Below are positions 36,369 to 48,059 of a stretch of DNA of 64,000 nucleotides, piece after piece. The stretch's first letter is position 1; every line of letters begins with the position of its first letter. A program made the position numbers and the translations under genes. This DNA is from Atherix ibis (Eukaryota; Arthropoda; Insecta; Diptera; Athericidae): NCBI GenBank assembly GCA_958298945.1, contig OY282605.1:9385811-9449810 (forward strand), in the 5' to 3' direction. The notes beneath the pieces are model-generated. The model made no database searches. It had not been told where the DNA came from and saw nothing but the letters and a program-made list of their open reading frames with translations.

Positions 36369-38530
36369 TAAAAGGCTATCCAATTTGTGCTTCGGAAAGT
36401 AGAGTTAAAAAAATTTTGATTTCTATCAACTTTTTATTTGATTATAATACCATTTAACAGATAATATGAGATTATTTATAAATTTCTTGTAGAACTCAAT
36501 CGTTTTTTTGATGACTTATGCATAACCCGGGCCATAATTTGACGACTGATGCTGCTCAAAAAATCTGAAAATTGTTTGCGTAAAAAATTCTGGTCAAAAA
36601 ATGTCAGTTTTCTTATGATAATGGCGCTTACATTTGACAGTAACGGTCTCTGTTTTTATATTTTCAAAGAAATACAGGCCCCTTCAAACGAAAATGCACA
36701 TCAGACAGTCACTTTTTACAGATACAATGGCTTCTACACAGTCACTTGTGGGTTTTTAGAGCCCCAATAATTCTGTTTATTAATGTATACACAGCGTGTG
36801 AAATAAGCCTGATGTCAGTATAAAATTTTGCGCGAAACGTGCCTACGAAAGAATTACCATTTTTGTAGAATTTTTTTTCTAAATACAATGGCTTCTTGTG
36901 GATTATCAGAGCCTCATATACCGAAATTTTGACAAATTAGCCTTATCGCTTATGTCAGGTTAAAATTTGTCCATAGCTTAACGGATGATGGGTTTTAAAT
37001 ACTCTAAAGGTTGAGGATTGTTTGTGTAAACATGACATTTTGTGGTACCGTGTTGCTGAAACCACATATTGTTCCAATTGAAATCTTCAAGTTCAGCCAA
37101 AAAAAAATCGACTATCGTACGGCCATAGCGCTCGTATCAGTAATGACGGTAACGCTTTCTTCTTATTCATTTTCAAAGATGAACAGACCAATGAGAACTT
37201 CAGACCAAAATGAACGCCAAACAGTTATTTTTCCTGAATACAATGGCTACTCCAGAGTCACTGGTAGGTTCTTTGAATCCCATTTACGGCAATTTTGATT
37301 ATAAATTTTCGTTTTATGTAGCTTGTGGTACTGTTTTGTTGATACCACATATGCTTCGGTATAAAATTTTCAAATTCAGCCCAAAAAAAAATTTACTATG
37401 GTACGGTCATAACGCTCAGAGTTGACAGTAACCATCTCTCGTTCTTCATTTGAAATGAAATACAGGCTGATGACACCTTCAGACCAAAATGCGCTCCAAA
37501 CAGTCATTTTTCCTGGATACAATGGTTACTTTAGCGCCACTGGTAGATTTTTTGTTGAGCAAAAATTATTGTGGCTCCAAAAACCCACAATCAGCAATAA
37601 TTTTTCTGATTGTCGGTTTTTAGAGCAGCAATAATTTTTACTCAACATATTCACAGAGTAAGTAATGAGCCTCATATCTGCTGAAAATTTTCACACACAC
37701 TAAACGTGGCTACGGAAGAATTACCAAGTTTTTTCTCGCGGATACAATGGCTTCTCTTCAGTCACTTGTGAATTATCAGAGCCTCATATACAGACATTCT
37801 AAAAAATGAGCCTCATCGCTGAAGAAAATTTGCAAAATGTTACTATTGTTACACATTGAAAATTCTTATAATTTTAATATCATTGTTTGGTGGTTAAAAA
37901 ATCCACTACTTTCAAATGGCAATCCAAATTATACTGAACAAATACCACCTCAAAAGATATGGTATGACAGGGCTGTCAAATAAGAGGGAAGTAAAAAAAA
38001 GTCGCTTCTCATACGACTATAACGCTCAGAATTCACAGGCTAATGACACTGATTTTATATTTTCAAAGAAATACAGGCTTAAGATATCTTTAGAGCAAAA
38101 TGCACACCAGACAATCACTTTTTTCGGATACATTCACTTGCGGGTTTTTAGAACCCCAGCAATTTTGTCAGAAATAAGCCTCATATCAGAAAAAAATTTC
38201 ATAAAAGTTACAATTTTAACGTTTTTCGAGTTTTTACAATTGAAACGTTTTGTTCGATGGTTAAACGAACACCAGACAGACAGTCACTTTTCACGAATAC
38301 AATGGCTTCTCCATAGCTAGTTGTGGATTTTCAGAGCCTCATGTATGAAAAATTTGCTTTTTGACGTAGTAAGACCAAACCTTAATGCTGAATCAAATAT
38401 TGTTTAAAAATTAATTGCTCCCAATCGTGAGTATAATATGAAATGTCAAACACAAAACTAAACAAAAATAAAATGATCCATTTTTTGGAGCACAAATGTG
38501 GTTGACAGCTGTCAACCATTTATAATTCTT
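36369..38530 (-). mobile_element. Rearranged composite of DD41D transposon fragments
   Basis: The left end (from about 36367, GGCTATCCAATTTGTGCTTC) is the family's inverted 3' terminus. The right end near 38480-38520 has ATGATCCATTTTTTGGAGC and a variant palindrome, GGTTGACAGCTGTCAACC, at 38500-38517. In between, the same transposase blocks recur several times on the minus strand, for example the complement of 'ATACAATGGCTTCT...CAGTCACTTGTG' at about 36723, 36890 and 37747. A segment at 37569-37631 forms an imperfect hairpin. Another break point shows 'GACAGGGCTGTCAAATAAG' near 37968. The order of blocks does not match an intact element; several insertions or duplications must be superimposed. 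Confidence 0.75.
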
Positions 38531-40139
38531 AATTAACTTTTCTTATTTAAATTTTTGTACACTTTTCCTTTAAAAAAAAATTATAATTTTGACGCTTTTC
38601 CAACCCCATTTTTATATTTACATAAGAAAAAAAACCATCCCTTATAAGAATTTTCCTTTTTAATCCATCACAGCTGGTTTGTCATTTCACTTCAATGAAA
38701 CTCCATTTTCACTTCTATTCGCATTTTAAACTCTTACCTTTTCGTACTCTGCTAATTTCCTCACAATTCCTTTTTTATTAATTTTTTTCATCCTTTTTGT
38801 ATTTTTTTTATTTAAAAACCTTTTTGCATATTTTTTTTCTGCCAAAAAGCATTTTCGTATTTATTATTTAGAAAAAAATGTCATTCTATTCACAATTTTT
38901 ATTTTATAGCCAATGTTAACAGAATAACAGGTTTAGTTTTTTTATCCTGTTTTTTTTTTGTTTTTTTTTTCCATTTCAAAGGACTCTAAATTTGTTTAAA
39001 TGTCTTTAATTCAAGTTAATTCCTTTGTAAACGAGTAGATTTTTAAAAATTTCACTAAAGCTCAAGAAAGCATAGCTAATTTGTACCCATTTTTTTTTTA
39101 TTTTAAAATTTGTCCTTTCATGTTATGCAAAAAAAAAAATTATAGAAAAACATCCCTTAAAAAGAAAAGTGTTTTTCCTTTTCATTATATAGAGACATTC
39201 TTTTTATTTAGAAATAAGGTAAACTCGTTTGTGCTTTGTTCTAATGATCTTGGGTTGTTAGAAAGAGGATTTTTTCGTTCAAAACAGTGTCGGTCAAAAC
39301 AGTACATAAAGAGTATGTGGGAGGAAATTTACTGTACAATATCAACCGCTCCTCTAGCAGCAAAACTCAGTGGGTAGTTTTCAAACGTTTCAGCCGACAC
39401 GGCTGTTCTCTGGATTTAGTTGAATTCTTTTTCATCTACCAGCTTTTGTTGTGATCTGCTTTGAGAATTACCCCAACAATGGGAAGTTGTTGTTTTTGGC
39501 GATACTGATCTGTGTGAGCAGTATCCGGTCCAGTTGAGTTTACGGATTTTCTTTTCATTTTTTCTCTTATTCCGATTTGTTTACGTTTGATGTTGCCTTC
39601 GTCATCAACACTTCCTGTAAGTATCCAACAGTCCCTGATTGTTTAAATTAAACCACCTGGCCGCTACCTATTGCCAAGCGTTTGTTTGTTCTTTATTTTT
39701 TTTGTCTTGGCCATAAAAAAGTCACATTTCCTCCCTTACCCCTCCCTCCTTTTTTTTTGTTATTCCAGTTTGATTTTAAGATTAGATTCTCCCTTTTCAG
39801 ATTGAAATTTCTACACTTTTCGACTCTTGTTACGCAATTGTTTATGTTTTGATTTTTCCTTAAACATGTTTCTTTTTAAATAACAGATTTTTCTTACAAA
39901 AAGTTTGAATGCTTTTCTTACCTAGAATTCGTCCGTTTTATTTTTATAGCAAAATTGATTTTAAACTAAAAAAGAGTTATTTTTGAAATAGGACATTTCC
40001 CTTCTGAAAAAATTCTAATATTTTTCGGTTAATATAAAAAAATTCCTTAGGGAGGACTTCAAATAAATTTTATATACTTTTTTTTAGTTGTTGAAAGTAT
40101 TTTATTTCCTATTTAAGAAAATTCCTAGAAATCTTTCGT
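38531..40139. other. A+T-rich spacer, no gene recognised
   Basis: T-rich DNA. A patch at about 39280-39560 is less A+T-rich, with no domain visible in any frame. Confidence 0.5.
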
Positions 40140-41400
40140 TTTCGTGTTTAGAAAAAAAAAATTCAACAGCCCAGAAAATTTTTGAACAAATTAAAAGTTT
40201 GTAAAAAATGCATGGGAAAATCCAATATTTTCTTTCATTTTTTTTTTACTAAAAATTGTACACCACAAAAAATTTAGATATAGTAAAAATAAAAAATTGG
40301 GCACCCCAAAAAATTTAGACAATTTTAAAACTTTTAGTACAAAAACAATGATTAAAAAAAACAATAAAACAAAGTGAAAAAAGTCTTTCGTTGTCTTGTT
40401 TTTTATTTACTATTTTTTTTTTAGAAAAATTAAAAAAACTGGATAGCCCAAAAAACTTTTGGACTAATAAAAAAGCTTGTACAAAATGCATGGGAAAATC
40501 CAATATTTTCTTTCGTTTTCTTGTTGTTTTAGTATTTTTTTTTCAGTTTAAAAATAAAAACTTGGACACCCCAAAAAATTTAGACAAATTTAAAGCTTTT
40601 AATACAAAAACCAAAATATAAAAAAACAAACAAGAAAACAAAAGGAAAAAAGTCTTTCATTTTCTTGTTTTTTTTTGAAGTATTTTTGTTAGTTTAAAAA
40701 AAAAACTTGGACACCCCAAAAAATTTAGACAAATTTAAAGCTTTTAGTACAAAAACAAAAATATTAAAAAAAACAATAAAACAAAAGGAAAAAAGCCTTT
40801 CGTTTTCTTGTTTTTTTTAATTATTTTTTTTGTTTGTGAATAAAAAAATTGGAAACCACAAAAAATTTAGAAAAATTTAAAGCTTTTAGTACAAAAACAG
40901 AAATGTTAAAAAAAACAATAAAACAAAAGGAAAAAAGTCTTTCGTTTTCTTGTTTTTTTTAAATTATTTTTTTTGTTTGTGAGTTAAAAAAATTGGACAC
41001 CCCAAAAAATTAAGAAAAATTTAAAGCTTTTAGTACAAAAACAAAAATATTAAAAAAACGAAAAGATCGTTTTCTTGTCTTTGTTTAATATTTTTCTTTT
41101 CTTTTAGAATAAAAAAATTGGACATCCCAAAAAACTTTTGGACAAAGAAAAGCTTGTAAAAAAATTTATGGGGAATTTCATTTTTTTTTTTTGTTGGCGA
41201 TGGATTCCTTCAAATAAATTTAATTTATTTTGTTTTTGTTGAAACTGTTCTAATTCCAAGTGTTTCCATTTTTTTTCAAAAATCTTCCTCAAATTTGGTT
41301 TTTTTTTCTTGTTTTTTAACTATTTTTCTGTTTGTCTAAAGAATAAAAAATTCGATAGCCCAAAAAACTTTTGAACAAATAAAAGTTTGTGAAAAATTCA
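40140..41400. repeat. Tandem array, ~125-145-bp unit, about nine copies in two variants
   Basis: A core like GGACACCCCAAAAAATTTAG recurs at about 40299, 40564, 40709, 40851 and 40995, followed by AAAGCTTTTAGTACAAAAAC and a segment ending GTCTTTCGTTTTCTTG. A second variant (GCCCAAAAAACTTTTGGAC... and CATGGGAAAATCC) occurs at about 40164, 40441, 41120 and 41353. Steps are mostly 123-145 bp. No open frame runs through it. It is not related to the transposon-end arrays. Confidence 0.87.
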
Positions 41401-43600
41401 TGGAAAATGATTCCACTCTCAATAAGTACAGATAATGAACTAGTTACGAATTTGTTCGGTTTGAAAGTTTTTGGTACTCGAGCACTTTTTCTATGTATCC
41501 ATTCTCAGAAAGGTACGAGTAGTTAGTCAGGTTGTGTGCATAAATATTTTATTCAGGTGAATAAACAGCAATTTCAATTTTCTATGAAAATTACATAGCT
41601 TCAAGCATAGCCTCAATTGGAGGCAGAAAAAAATCATTTCAAGAACAAAAGCCAAGGTAAAACTAGTTAACAATTGCTTTTTTTAAGAAAAAAAAGGAAC
41701 TTTTTTTAGTAGAGTTTTTTTTGGAAAACGAGGAAAAAATGGGTTTATTTTGAGAGGGGAAAAACTACTGAGAAAAGGAGAAACAACACATCATCGAGAG
41801 TTGTTAGAACCAATTTCAGACAATTGGACCATGTCGATCTATAAAATGATGCCAGGGACTCCTCTAGCCTCTTTTTTTCTATTTCGTTTAATTTTCGGTT
41901 AGTTTGCTTAACTTTCATTTTGGCTGCATGCTCAGAAGAACTTTTTCTACATTTGACCCCAGAGAATGCCCACATGCCCATATGGCGTTCATGCCGGAGC
42001 CAAGTAAATACCATACAGGCATTCATAGTCTCAGATTTGTAAAGTTCAACTTAAATGTAGTTTTTTTCTGATTTTTAAATCGGCCCTACGGAGTTTATTT
42101 TCCTTGCACAATTTTTTTTCTAGGCCAACCGATGACCAAAAAGAACATTCACTTTGTTCGGTTTCAGTTTGGATAATAAATTTTTTTCGAACTTGAATTT
42201 CTTCTTCTTACCTTTCTTCTGATGGTCTCAAGAGTTTGCATAAAGCCAGTTTTTGGGTTTTGTTTTCTAAATATTTTTTTTTTATCATAGACAAATGTTA
42301 CGTTATTTAGAGTTTGTTGTATTTTAGTGAGTGTGTACGTCTTAAAAAAAGAGATATACAAATTGAAAAAAATCATAAAAAAAACTTACAGAAAATTTGC
42401 TTGAGTTTTCAATTTCAAAATGGCTACCACTACCACTGTTACTATTATTGCTGACCATAAAGACATGTTTTACTAGTGTTTATTAGACCACATCGTTCAC
42501 CTTAATTTCTTTTCGAGTATCTAATTTTTAGGTCATCCAAATGTTACTAACGAGAATTTGATAATATTAAGTTAAGTGTCTCATGGTTGGGGGAGGGGAG
42601 AAGTGGAGATTATTGAGATATTATTTAATTATCGATTAGCCTAATTTAGAAATATTGAATTTATGGTTAATAACATAAGAACACAACGAATTTTTTATTC
42701 AATAAATTAAATAATCGAAAAAAGAGAAAAGCATTTCGAAAATGGCGGAATAAACCATTCAAAATTTTCCCGCCAAGCGAAGTTGTTTTTCTATTTTATT
42801 ATTGGTTATTATTACAAAATTTCTCTACTTTTAATGGTGTTGAGTTGGTTTTTTTTTTAAATTATCCAATATGATAATTATTTTTAATTGGTCTGATGAT
42901 ATTTTAATTAGTTCAAATCAAGTGTTTAATAAATTTATTTTATCTTGTTTACTCGACGAAGAAAGTGCAAACATGTTTTGATTTTTTCTTTAATGATATC
43001 TAATTTTTGTCTGTTTTTTTTTGGAGGTATTTTCACTTAAGATAAAATAATAAATACAATTTTTTTTCCCCGTTTTGAACTTCTTGTTTTTGTTCAATCT
43101 ATAATTGATAATTAAATTGGTCAAAAATACACATTCGGCGAGTATCTTCAAAATTTATCAGTTTGGTCAATATTTTTTGTTAGACTAGTTTTGTCAGTAA
43201 GCAGTTTCAAGCTGATTGTTGCTCAAACCAAAAAAAAAACATTTGAACGGAAAAAAAACTGTTGTGGGAATTGCTTTTAAATCTAGTGCATCACGACTTC
43301 GGTTTAGCCTTTTCACATTTCGGTAATAAAATGCTCACGCAACAGCAAAATTTAAAAGCAATGCTCAAAAGTGTAGACGCGCAGATGTCCCAGTGCCGTT
43401 TGAGCGTTTTTTTATAACCAATTTTTTACGGTTTAGGGATTTTTTTTTTGAACATTTCTCCTATATTTTTTGAGAATTTTTTTCTAACCCATTCTGTATT
43501 ATAAGAATTATTTTTAATTGTATTGCAAATAAAGTCCCTAAGACATTTCCTGTGGGTCAAATCATGTATCATCACGGCCTTAAGATTATTTGTCGACTAA
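41401..43600. other. A+T-rich spacer, no gene recognised
   Basis: A 93-codon minus-strand frame at 41745-42026 has some charged content but no recognised domain. Otherwise A/T-rich with homopolymers. Confidence 0.45.
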
Positions 43601-43602
43601 TG

Positions 43603-43630
43603 AAAAGTTCGTCCAATTGGACGAACTTTT
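43603..43630. repeat. Perfect 28-bp palindrome
   Basis: AAAAGTTCGTCCAA is followed directly by its complement TTGGACGAACTTTT, with no loop. It lies next to a stretch (about 43640-43960) with recurring TCGAGC/GAGCAAT words. Confidence 0.95.
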
Positions 43631-43990
43631 TAACACCGATTACACCATTCGAGCAATGGACAAACTATTCCCTCTGCACGAATATATTTTAATAGAAAAT
43701 GAAAATGTCTCGATCACGTGCTCGAGCGCTCGCACAATTTTCGAGCAATAATTACATATGAGCTCGATCAAAGTTCACCTAGGTCTGAATTTATTCAAGT
43801 TACGATTTTTTAAGCCGTTGAGCATTTACAATTTGAGTCGATTACACCAATCGCGCAAATCTTAATATTTTGACCATCTCGAACATGCTCGATCGAGGGG
43901 AATATGTTCGTCCAAAATGTTCAAGCATCAATTACACAGCTTGAGCCGAAAAGAATGGACTTTTTCCTAAAATTCGGAGTAGTTCTCAAA

Positions 43991-44077
43991 TAACCAGATT
44001 CCCTATCCGGTAACCAGATTCCCTATTCCCTATGGTCGAATAACCAGATTCCCTATGGAAGTAACCAGATTCCCTAT
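43991..44077. repeat. Four copies of a 16-bp direct repeat
   Basis: TAACCAGATTCCCTAT occurs exactly at 43991, 44011, 44041 and 44062, separated by 4, 14 and 5 bases. The spacers are too short and uneven for a CRISPR array. Function unknown. Confidence 0.95.
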
Positions 44078-45312
44078 CCGGTCCTAATTTTAATCTATTT
44101 AGTGTTTTCCAGGGAAGCTAGAGGATTAATGAGCTCTTTGAAACGGTGGTGATTAGCCAGTCCCGAAGCGTGTATGTGAAAGCTAGGCGAATGCCATAGG
44201 ATTAACTAGTGGAATGTAGTAGGTTTACAAAGACGAAATTGTGCGTAAGACCGGTATGCCCAATCCTTTTTCTTAATAATTTTCTTGCTCAGAACTTACG
44301 GATGGTAGATGATAAATGCAATGTACTGCAAATGTGTTACTAGTTGTCTACATAGCAGTTAAGATATCAATTGGTATTTTGTTATCAGGTGCGGCATATT
44401 GAGTAAAATCTATGTGAACTGGAAGACGAAATGTCTCCGCATCAAGTTTATCAGCTCGGTCGTTTTTAGATATAACATACATATGTTGATAGGTCCTGAA
44501 ATGCAAGACTATCCGATTCTTCCACAATTAAGGAGGCTTTTACTGGGTTCTATATATAACCGTGTCTCTGGGACAACAGCAAATAGCTAAAAGAGCAGCA
44601 AGAAAATCGCTGAAAATAAGTTTAGATCAGCGCCATCTGTTGTATTCTAGTGGAAATAAAAAAAAGTTCGATTTTATTTTCCAAAAATCATTGCAAACAG
44701 TTTGAGTTATTTTCGGATGTAATTTTTTTTTGTCAAATATGTAAAAAGATGACCGTAAAAGATGTAATTTCTTTAACGGTGGGATAATTTGCAATAAGCA
44801 GATTATTTGCTGTTTTAAATCTGCTGAAATAAAAGAAGTAGAAACGTTCAACTCTGCTACCAGCCATGAAAGTTTTCTATTTTTTATGCTTTTACTAGAG
44901 AGCATTTCTTCATAATTTTTACTATTTGATTACAATTCTTATCATTTACTACGATTTTAGAGATATTTTTTCCAAACTTCTGTGAATATTTTGACTTTTT
45001 AAAAATTAATTCTGAACAATTTCCAAGTTTTTTTTTAAAGAAATATTTTTGTTTTTGTCTCATTATGAGTAGTTATTTTTTTTTCTTTTAAATTTAAGAA
45101 ACTTGGTTAGATTATTTTAGATAAAATAAAATTGAGCTTTTTTTTTGTTCTTAAATTTTAGAGAAATTTAGGAAAATTATAAAACAATAATAATAAAATG
45201 AATTTCTGTTAGTAAAAAAGATAGTTTTTCCCGTTAAGTTAGGATTTAGAATTTCTATCAAAATAATTTATTCCAAAAAATTCTAATTAAATAATTAAAC
45301 ATGAAACGAAAT
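44078..45312. other. Spacer containing one dispersed copy of the 48-50 kb repeat
   Basis: About 44500-44700 matches part of the ~485-bp array unit: GAAAATAAGTTTAG, then GCGCCATCTGTTG at 44630, then AAATAAAAAAAAGTTCGATTT. The remainder is A/T-rich without a recognised gene. Confidence 0.6.
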
Positions 45313-45430
45313 ATTTTTTTTGTTGCTTTTATAGAAATTGTACATTTTTTGAATATTGAGTAAGTCTCAAAATTTTTTTTGTTGCTTTTATAGAAATTGT
45401 ACATTTTTTGAATATTGAGTCAGTCTCAAA
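45313..45430. repeat. Two tandem 59-bp copies
   Basis: The unit, including GTTGCTTTTATAGAAATTG and GAATATTGAGT, is present twice in a row and nearly identical, differing at a base after 'GAGT'. A very recent duplication. Confidence 0.92.
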
Positions 45431-45803
45431 ATTGGCAGAACGCAAGCAGCCTAGAACTATGTGTATTTTTGAACAGGCGTGTTAATAGTACAGATTTTTT
45501 TATTAATTTTTATGCAATTTCTAATAAAAATTCGTAGTAAAATTTCACATGACAGAAATAGCAGTGATTCATTCAGCACAGTCATTGCCAGTGTTTTTGA
45601 GTAACATAGAAGAACTTTTTTTTTTAGTTACGTTCTGATTGCTGAACATCCATTAAAAATTTCTGTGCACCTCCCTGTTCCAGTCAGGTAAAATAATAGC
45701 GTTTTTGTATATTTGCGATTCAAATTAAACCGTTCATTATCCAGTCATACACGTACCTGCTGCCATGTCCATATTGTTAATTTCAAGCGTGCATACACGA
45801 CTA

Positions 45804-45832
45804 CGTGGGCTACTATATATATTTCTGGCCTA
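45804..45832. repeat. Left terminal inverted repeat of the intact mariner
   Basis: 29 bp, CGTGGGCTACTATATATATT and following bases. Preceded by TA at 45802-45803. One mismatch to the right TIR. Confidence 0.95.
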
Positions 45833-45868
45833 ATAATGAAAATGCGAATATTTATCAACGAAAAAGGT

Positions 45869-45874
45869 TTTATT
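45869..45874 (-). promoter_or_regulatory. Poly(A) signal overlapping the transposase stop codon
   Basis: On the minus strand the stop codon TAA at 45872-45870 sits inside AATAAA. The compact 3' end is consistent with a mariner message ending before the left TIR. Confidence 0.7.
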
Positions 45875-46922
45875 GTTTTTCAAAATATTCTCCATCAAGA
45901 TTTATACACTTTTGCATGCGCTCAAACCAATTTTCGAAGCACTTTTTCCACTCCGATTGAGACACCTCCAAAACATGGTTTTTGAATGCTTCAACAGCAT
46001 CTTCTGGCGACGAAAATCGTTGACCACGCATTTTTTTCTTGATGTGTGGGAATAAAAAGAAGTCATTGGGTGCCAAGTCAGGGCTGTACGGAGGATGACC
46101 CATCAATTCGACGTTTTGTCCGGTCAAAAAGGCGCTGGTTTGAGCCGATGTGTGAGAGCTCGCATTGTCATGGTGCACAATGATTCGACTTCTCTTGTTC
46201 GTTTTTCGAATTTCTCCGAAGACTTCAGGCAAACAAATGGTGGTGTACCACTCAGAATTGACCGTCCTACGTTGCACAAGCGGAACAGTCGCCACATGAC
46301 CAGTTTTGCCAAAGAAACAAGCGACCATTTGCTTCGAAGTGCTTCTTCCACGAACAACTTTCGTTGGATTTGACTCGTCTTGGAAGACCCACACTGTCGA
46401 TTGCTGTTTTGTTTCGGGCTCATACGCATAGATCCATGATTCGTCACCTGTGACGATCTTATAAACGTCTTTTGAAGCACCGCGATCGTATTTTTTCAGC
46501 ATTTCTTTACACCAATCCACACGAGCCTTTTTTTGAGCGATTGTCAAATTGTGCGGGATCCAACGAGAACAAACCTTTTTTACGGCCAGGTGTTCATGCA
46601 ATATCGAATGTATGCTGGTGGGAGAAATGCCTAGGCATGCCTCTATCTCACGGTATGTCACATGACGGTCTTGCATTATCAGTTCACGTACGGCATCGAT
46701 GTTTTCTGGAACAACGGCTGTTTTTGGACGACCTTCACGGAATTCGTCTTTGAGCGAGCGTCGGCCACGATTGAATTCGTTGTACCAGTTTTTCACAGTG
46801 CTATAGGATGGTGCTTCATAGCCATACAAAGATTTAAGTTCATCGATGCACTCTTGTCGTGATAATCCACGTCGAAAGTTGTGAAAAATGATCGCACGAA
46901 AATGTTCACGAGTTAATTCCAT
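45870..46922 (-). CDS. Mariner transposase, intact (350 aa)
   Basis: The cut-and-paste transposase binds its own TIRs and inserts at TA sites in the nucleus. The frame is unbroken from ATG to TAA. The N-terminal half holds two helix-turn-helix regions ending at the 'GRPKT' hook (residues 64-68) and 'VTYREIEACLGISPTSI'. The linker motif, normally WVPHEL, is 'WIPHNLT' (121-127). The catalytic triad is complete: D160 in 'TGDESW', D252 in 'HHDNASSHT' and D287 in 'YSPDLAPNDFF', with 34 residues between the last two, the mariner DD34D spacing. The C-terminus 'NLDGEYFEKQ' is of normal type. At 350 aa it matches the family's usual length (about 345-350). I see no inactivating change, though activity is inference. 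The subfamily needs an alignment. Confidence 0.97.
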   Translation of the reverse strand: MELTREHFRAIIFHNFRRGLSRQECIDELKSLYGYEAPSYSTVKNWYNEFNRGRRSLKDEFREGRPKTAVVPENIDAVRELIMQDRHVTYREIEACLGISPTSIHSILHEHLAVKKVCSRWIPHNLTIAQKKARVDWCKEMLKKYDRGASKDVYKIVTGDESWIYAYEPETKQQSTVWVFQDESNPTKVVRGRSTSKQMVACFFGKTGHVATVPLVQRRTVNSEWYTTICLPEVFGEIRKTNKRSRIIVHHDNASSHTSAQTSAFLTGQNVELMGHPPYSPDLAPNDFFLFPHIKKKMRGQRFSSPEDAVEAFKNHVLEVSQSEWKKCFENWFERMQKCINLDGEYFEKQ

Positions 46923-47068
46923 TTTTTTGCCAAATTGATTTTTTCAAGTCACTGTAAACAACACAAATGATAGTCGTACGTCAAAACGTTCTGAGTACGT
47001 TTATGCTAAAAAATGTCAAACTTTCCAATGGAAATGTCAGATCGCACCTGGCAACACTTAGTGTTGCC

Positions 47069-47097
47069 TAGGCCAGAAATATATATAGTAGCCTACG
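47069..47097. repeat. Right terminal inverted repeat of the intact mariner
   Basis: 29 bp, the reverse complement reading CGTAGGCTACTATATATATT and following bases. Followed by TA at 47098-47099. Confidence 0.95.
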
Positions 47098-48059
47098 TAT
47101 TTGCAGAAATACGAACATACACTGTTCGGCAATTGTTTCTGATCCACAATTCAATGGGATCCGATACATTCGCACAGCAGCAGCTTTCGTAAACTAGTCC
47201 CAATTACCGCGTGTTCTACTAATGGGTCCCCTCTATCATCTGCTGTACCCACCATATCAGCCTCCCAATTGAACCTGATTCGTAGTTATTTGCAAATCGG
47301 TTCGTTCCACTTGTTTCCGCTCGGTACACTTGCCGGAATGGCCGTCAACATAGGACCCTGAGCGAAAATGCGTTGTAGCTGATGGGTCGGATGGGGGATG
47401 CAGCGGTGCTCTTATCTAGTTAGCATAGTGAATCCTGACTAAAAGAACATTGACCACGAACCGAATTAACAGAGAGTGGCGGTAGGTTAGGGTAGCTGAA
47501 GGTGAACTTGTCTGTAGTTCAAACAAACTGAAATAAACCAATTCAAAAATTGTTAAATTGCAAGCACCCAAAAAAACAACAAAAGCAATCGAAACTGAAA
47601 AATATATTAAAACAGAGACTAACTATTGACAAAGACAATGTTTACTCTTTGGAATAGACTTTCAAGCTTCCCCTTCCCTCCTCTTTTCCTATACTTTTAT
47701 CTTGTAGACTTTACCGTGCTTATTCGTGCGTATGTAAAATAGTTTTTACTTCCCCCCATTTCTCATTTATCTACCAACAAAGCAACATTGTGTAAACAAT
47801 ATTAAATTTTAATTGACGTCTGTTATTATCGATAGCAGCTAGCAAATCTGTATGAATGGGACTGGACCGGATTGACTTTTTGAACTTTTAACTAATTAGT
47901 GTCAATATTTTAGTTTTATTTTCACTCTTATCAGTAGTATTGGTTGTGAATTAGTTATTTTTAAATAACTACAAGCACTTGTCTTCCAACGCTCGAAAAA
48001 AGTAAATATGACAATAAAATTTGATTGTCGAGATGCTGTTACATTCAGGAAAACGTAGA
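47098..48059. other. Spacer, no gene recognised
   Basis: About 47150-47500 is less A+T-rich, but no frame has a domain. The target site of the mariner lies at 47098. Confidence 0.45.

Larger units (their letters stand above)
45804..47097 (-). mobile_element. Complete mariner (DD34D) transposon, 1294 bp
   Basis: Two 29-bp terminal inverted repeats (45804-45832 and 47069-47097) differ at a single position and are bounded by TA on both sides (45802-45803 and 47098-47099). The length fits the usual ~1.3 kb. The only gene is the transposase on the minus strand, with about 175 bp from the right TIR to its ATG and about 65 bp from its stop to the left TIR. It is G+C-richer than its surroundings. 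Near-identical TIRs and an uninterrupted catalytic gene mark it as a recent, possibly active, insertion. Confidence 0.97.

Noticed and set aside
43991..44077. CRISPR array
   Set aside because: Repeats of 16 bp with spacers of 4, 14 and 5 bases do not fit, and the DNA is eukaryotic.
46095..46862. Plus-strand frames of 66-93 codons within the mariner
   Set aside because: Antisense shadows of the intact transposase.
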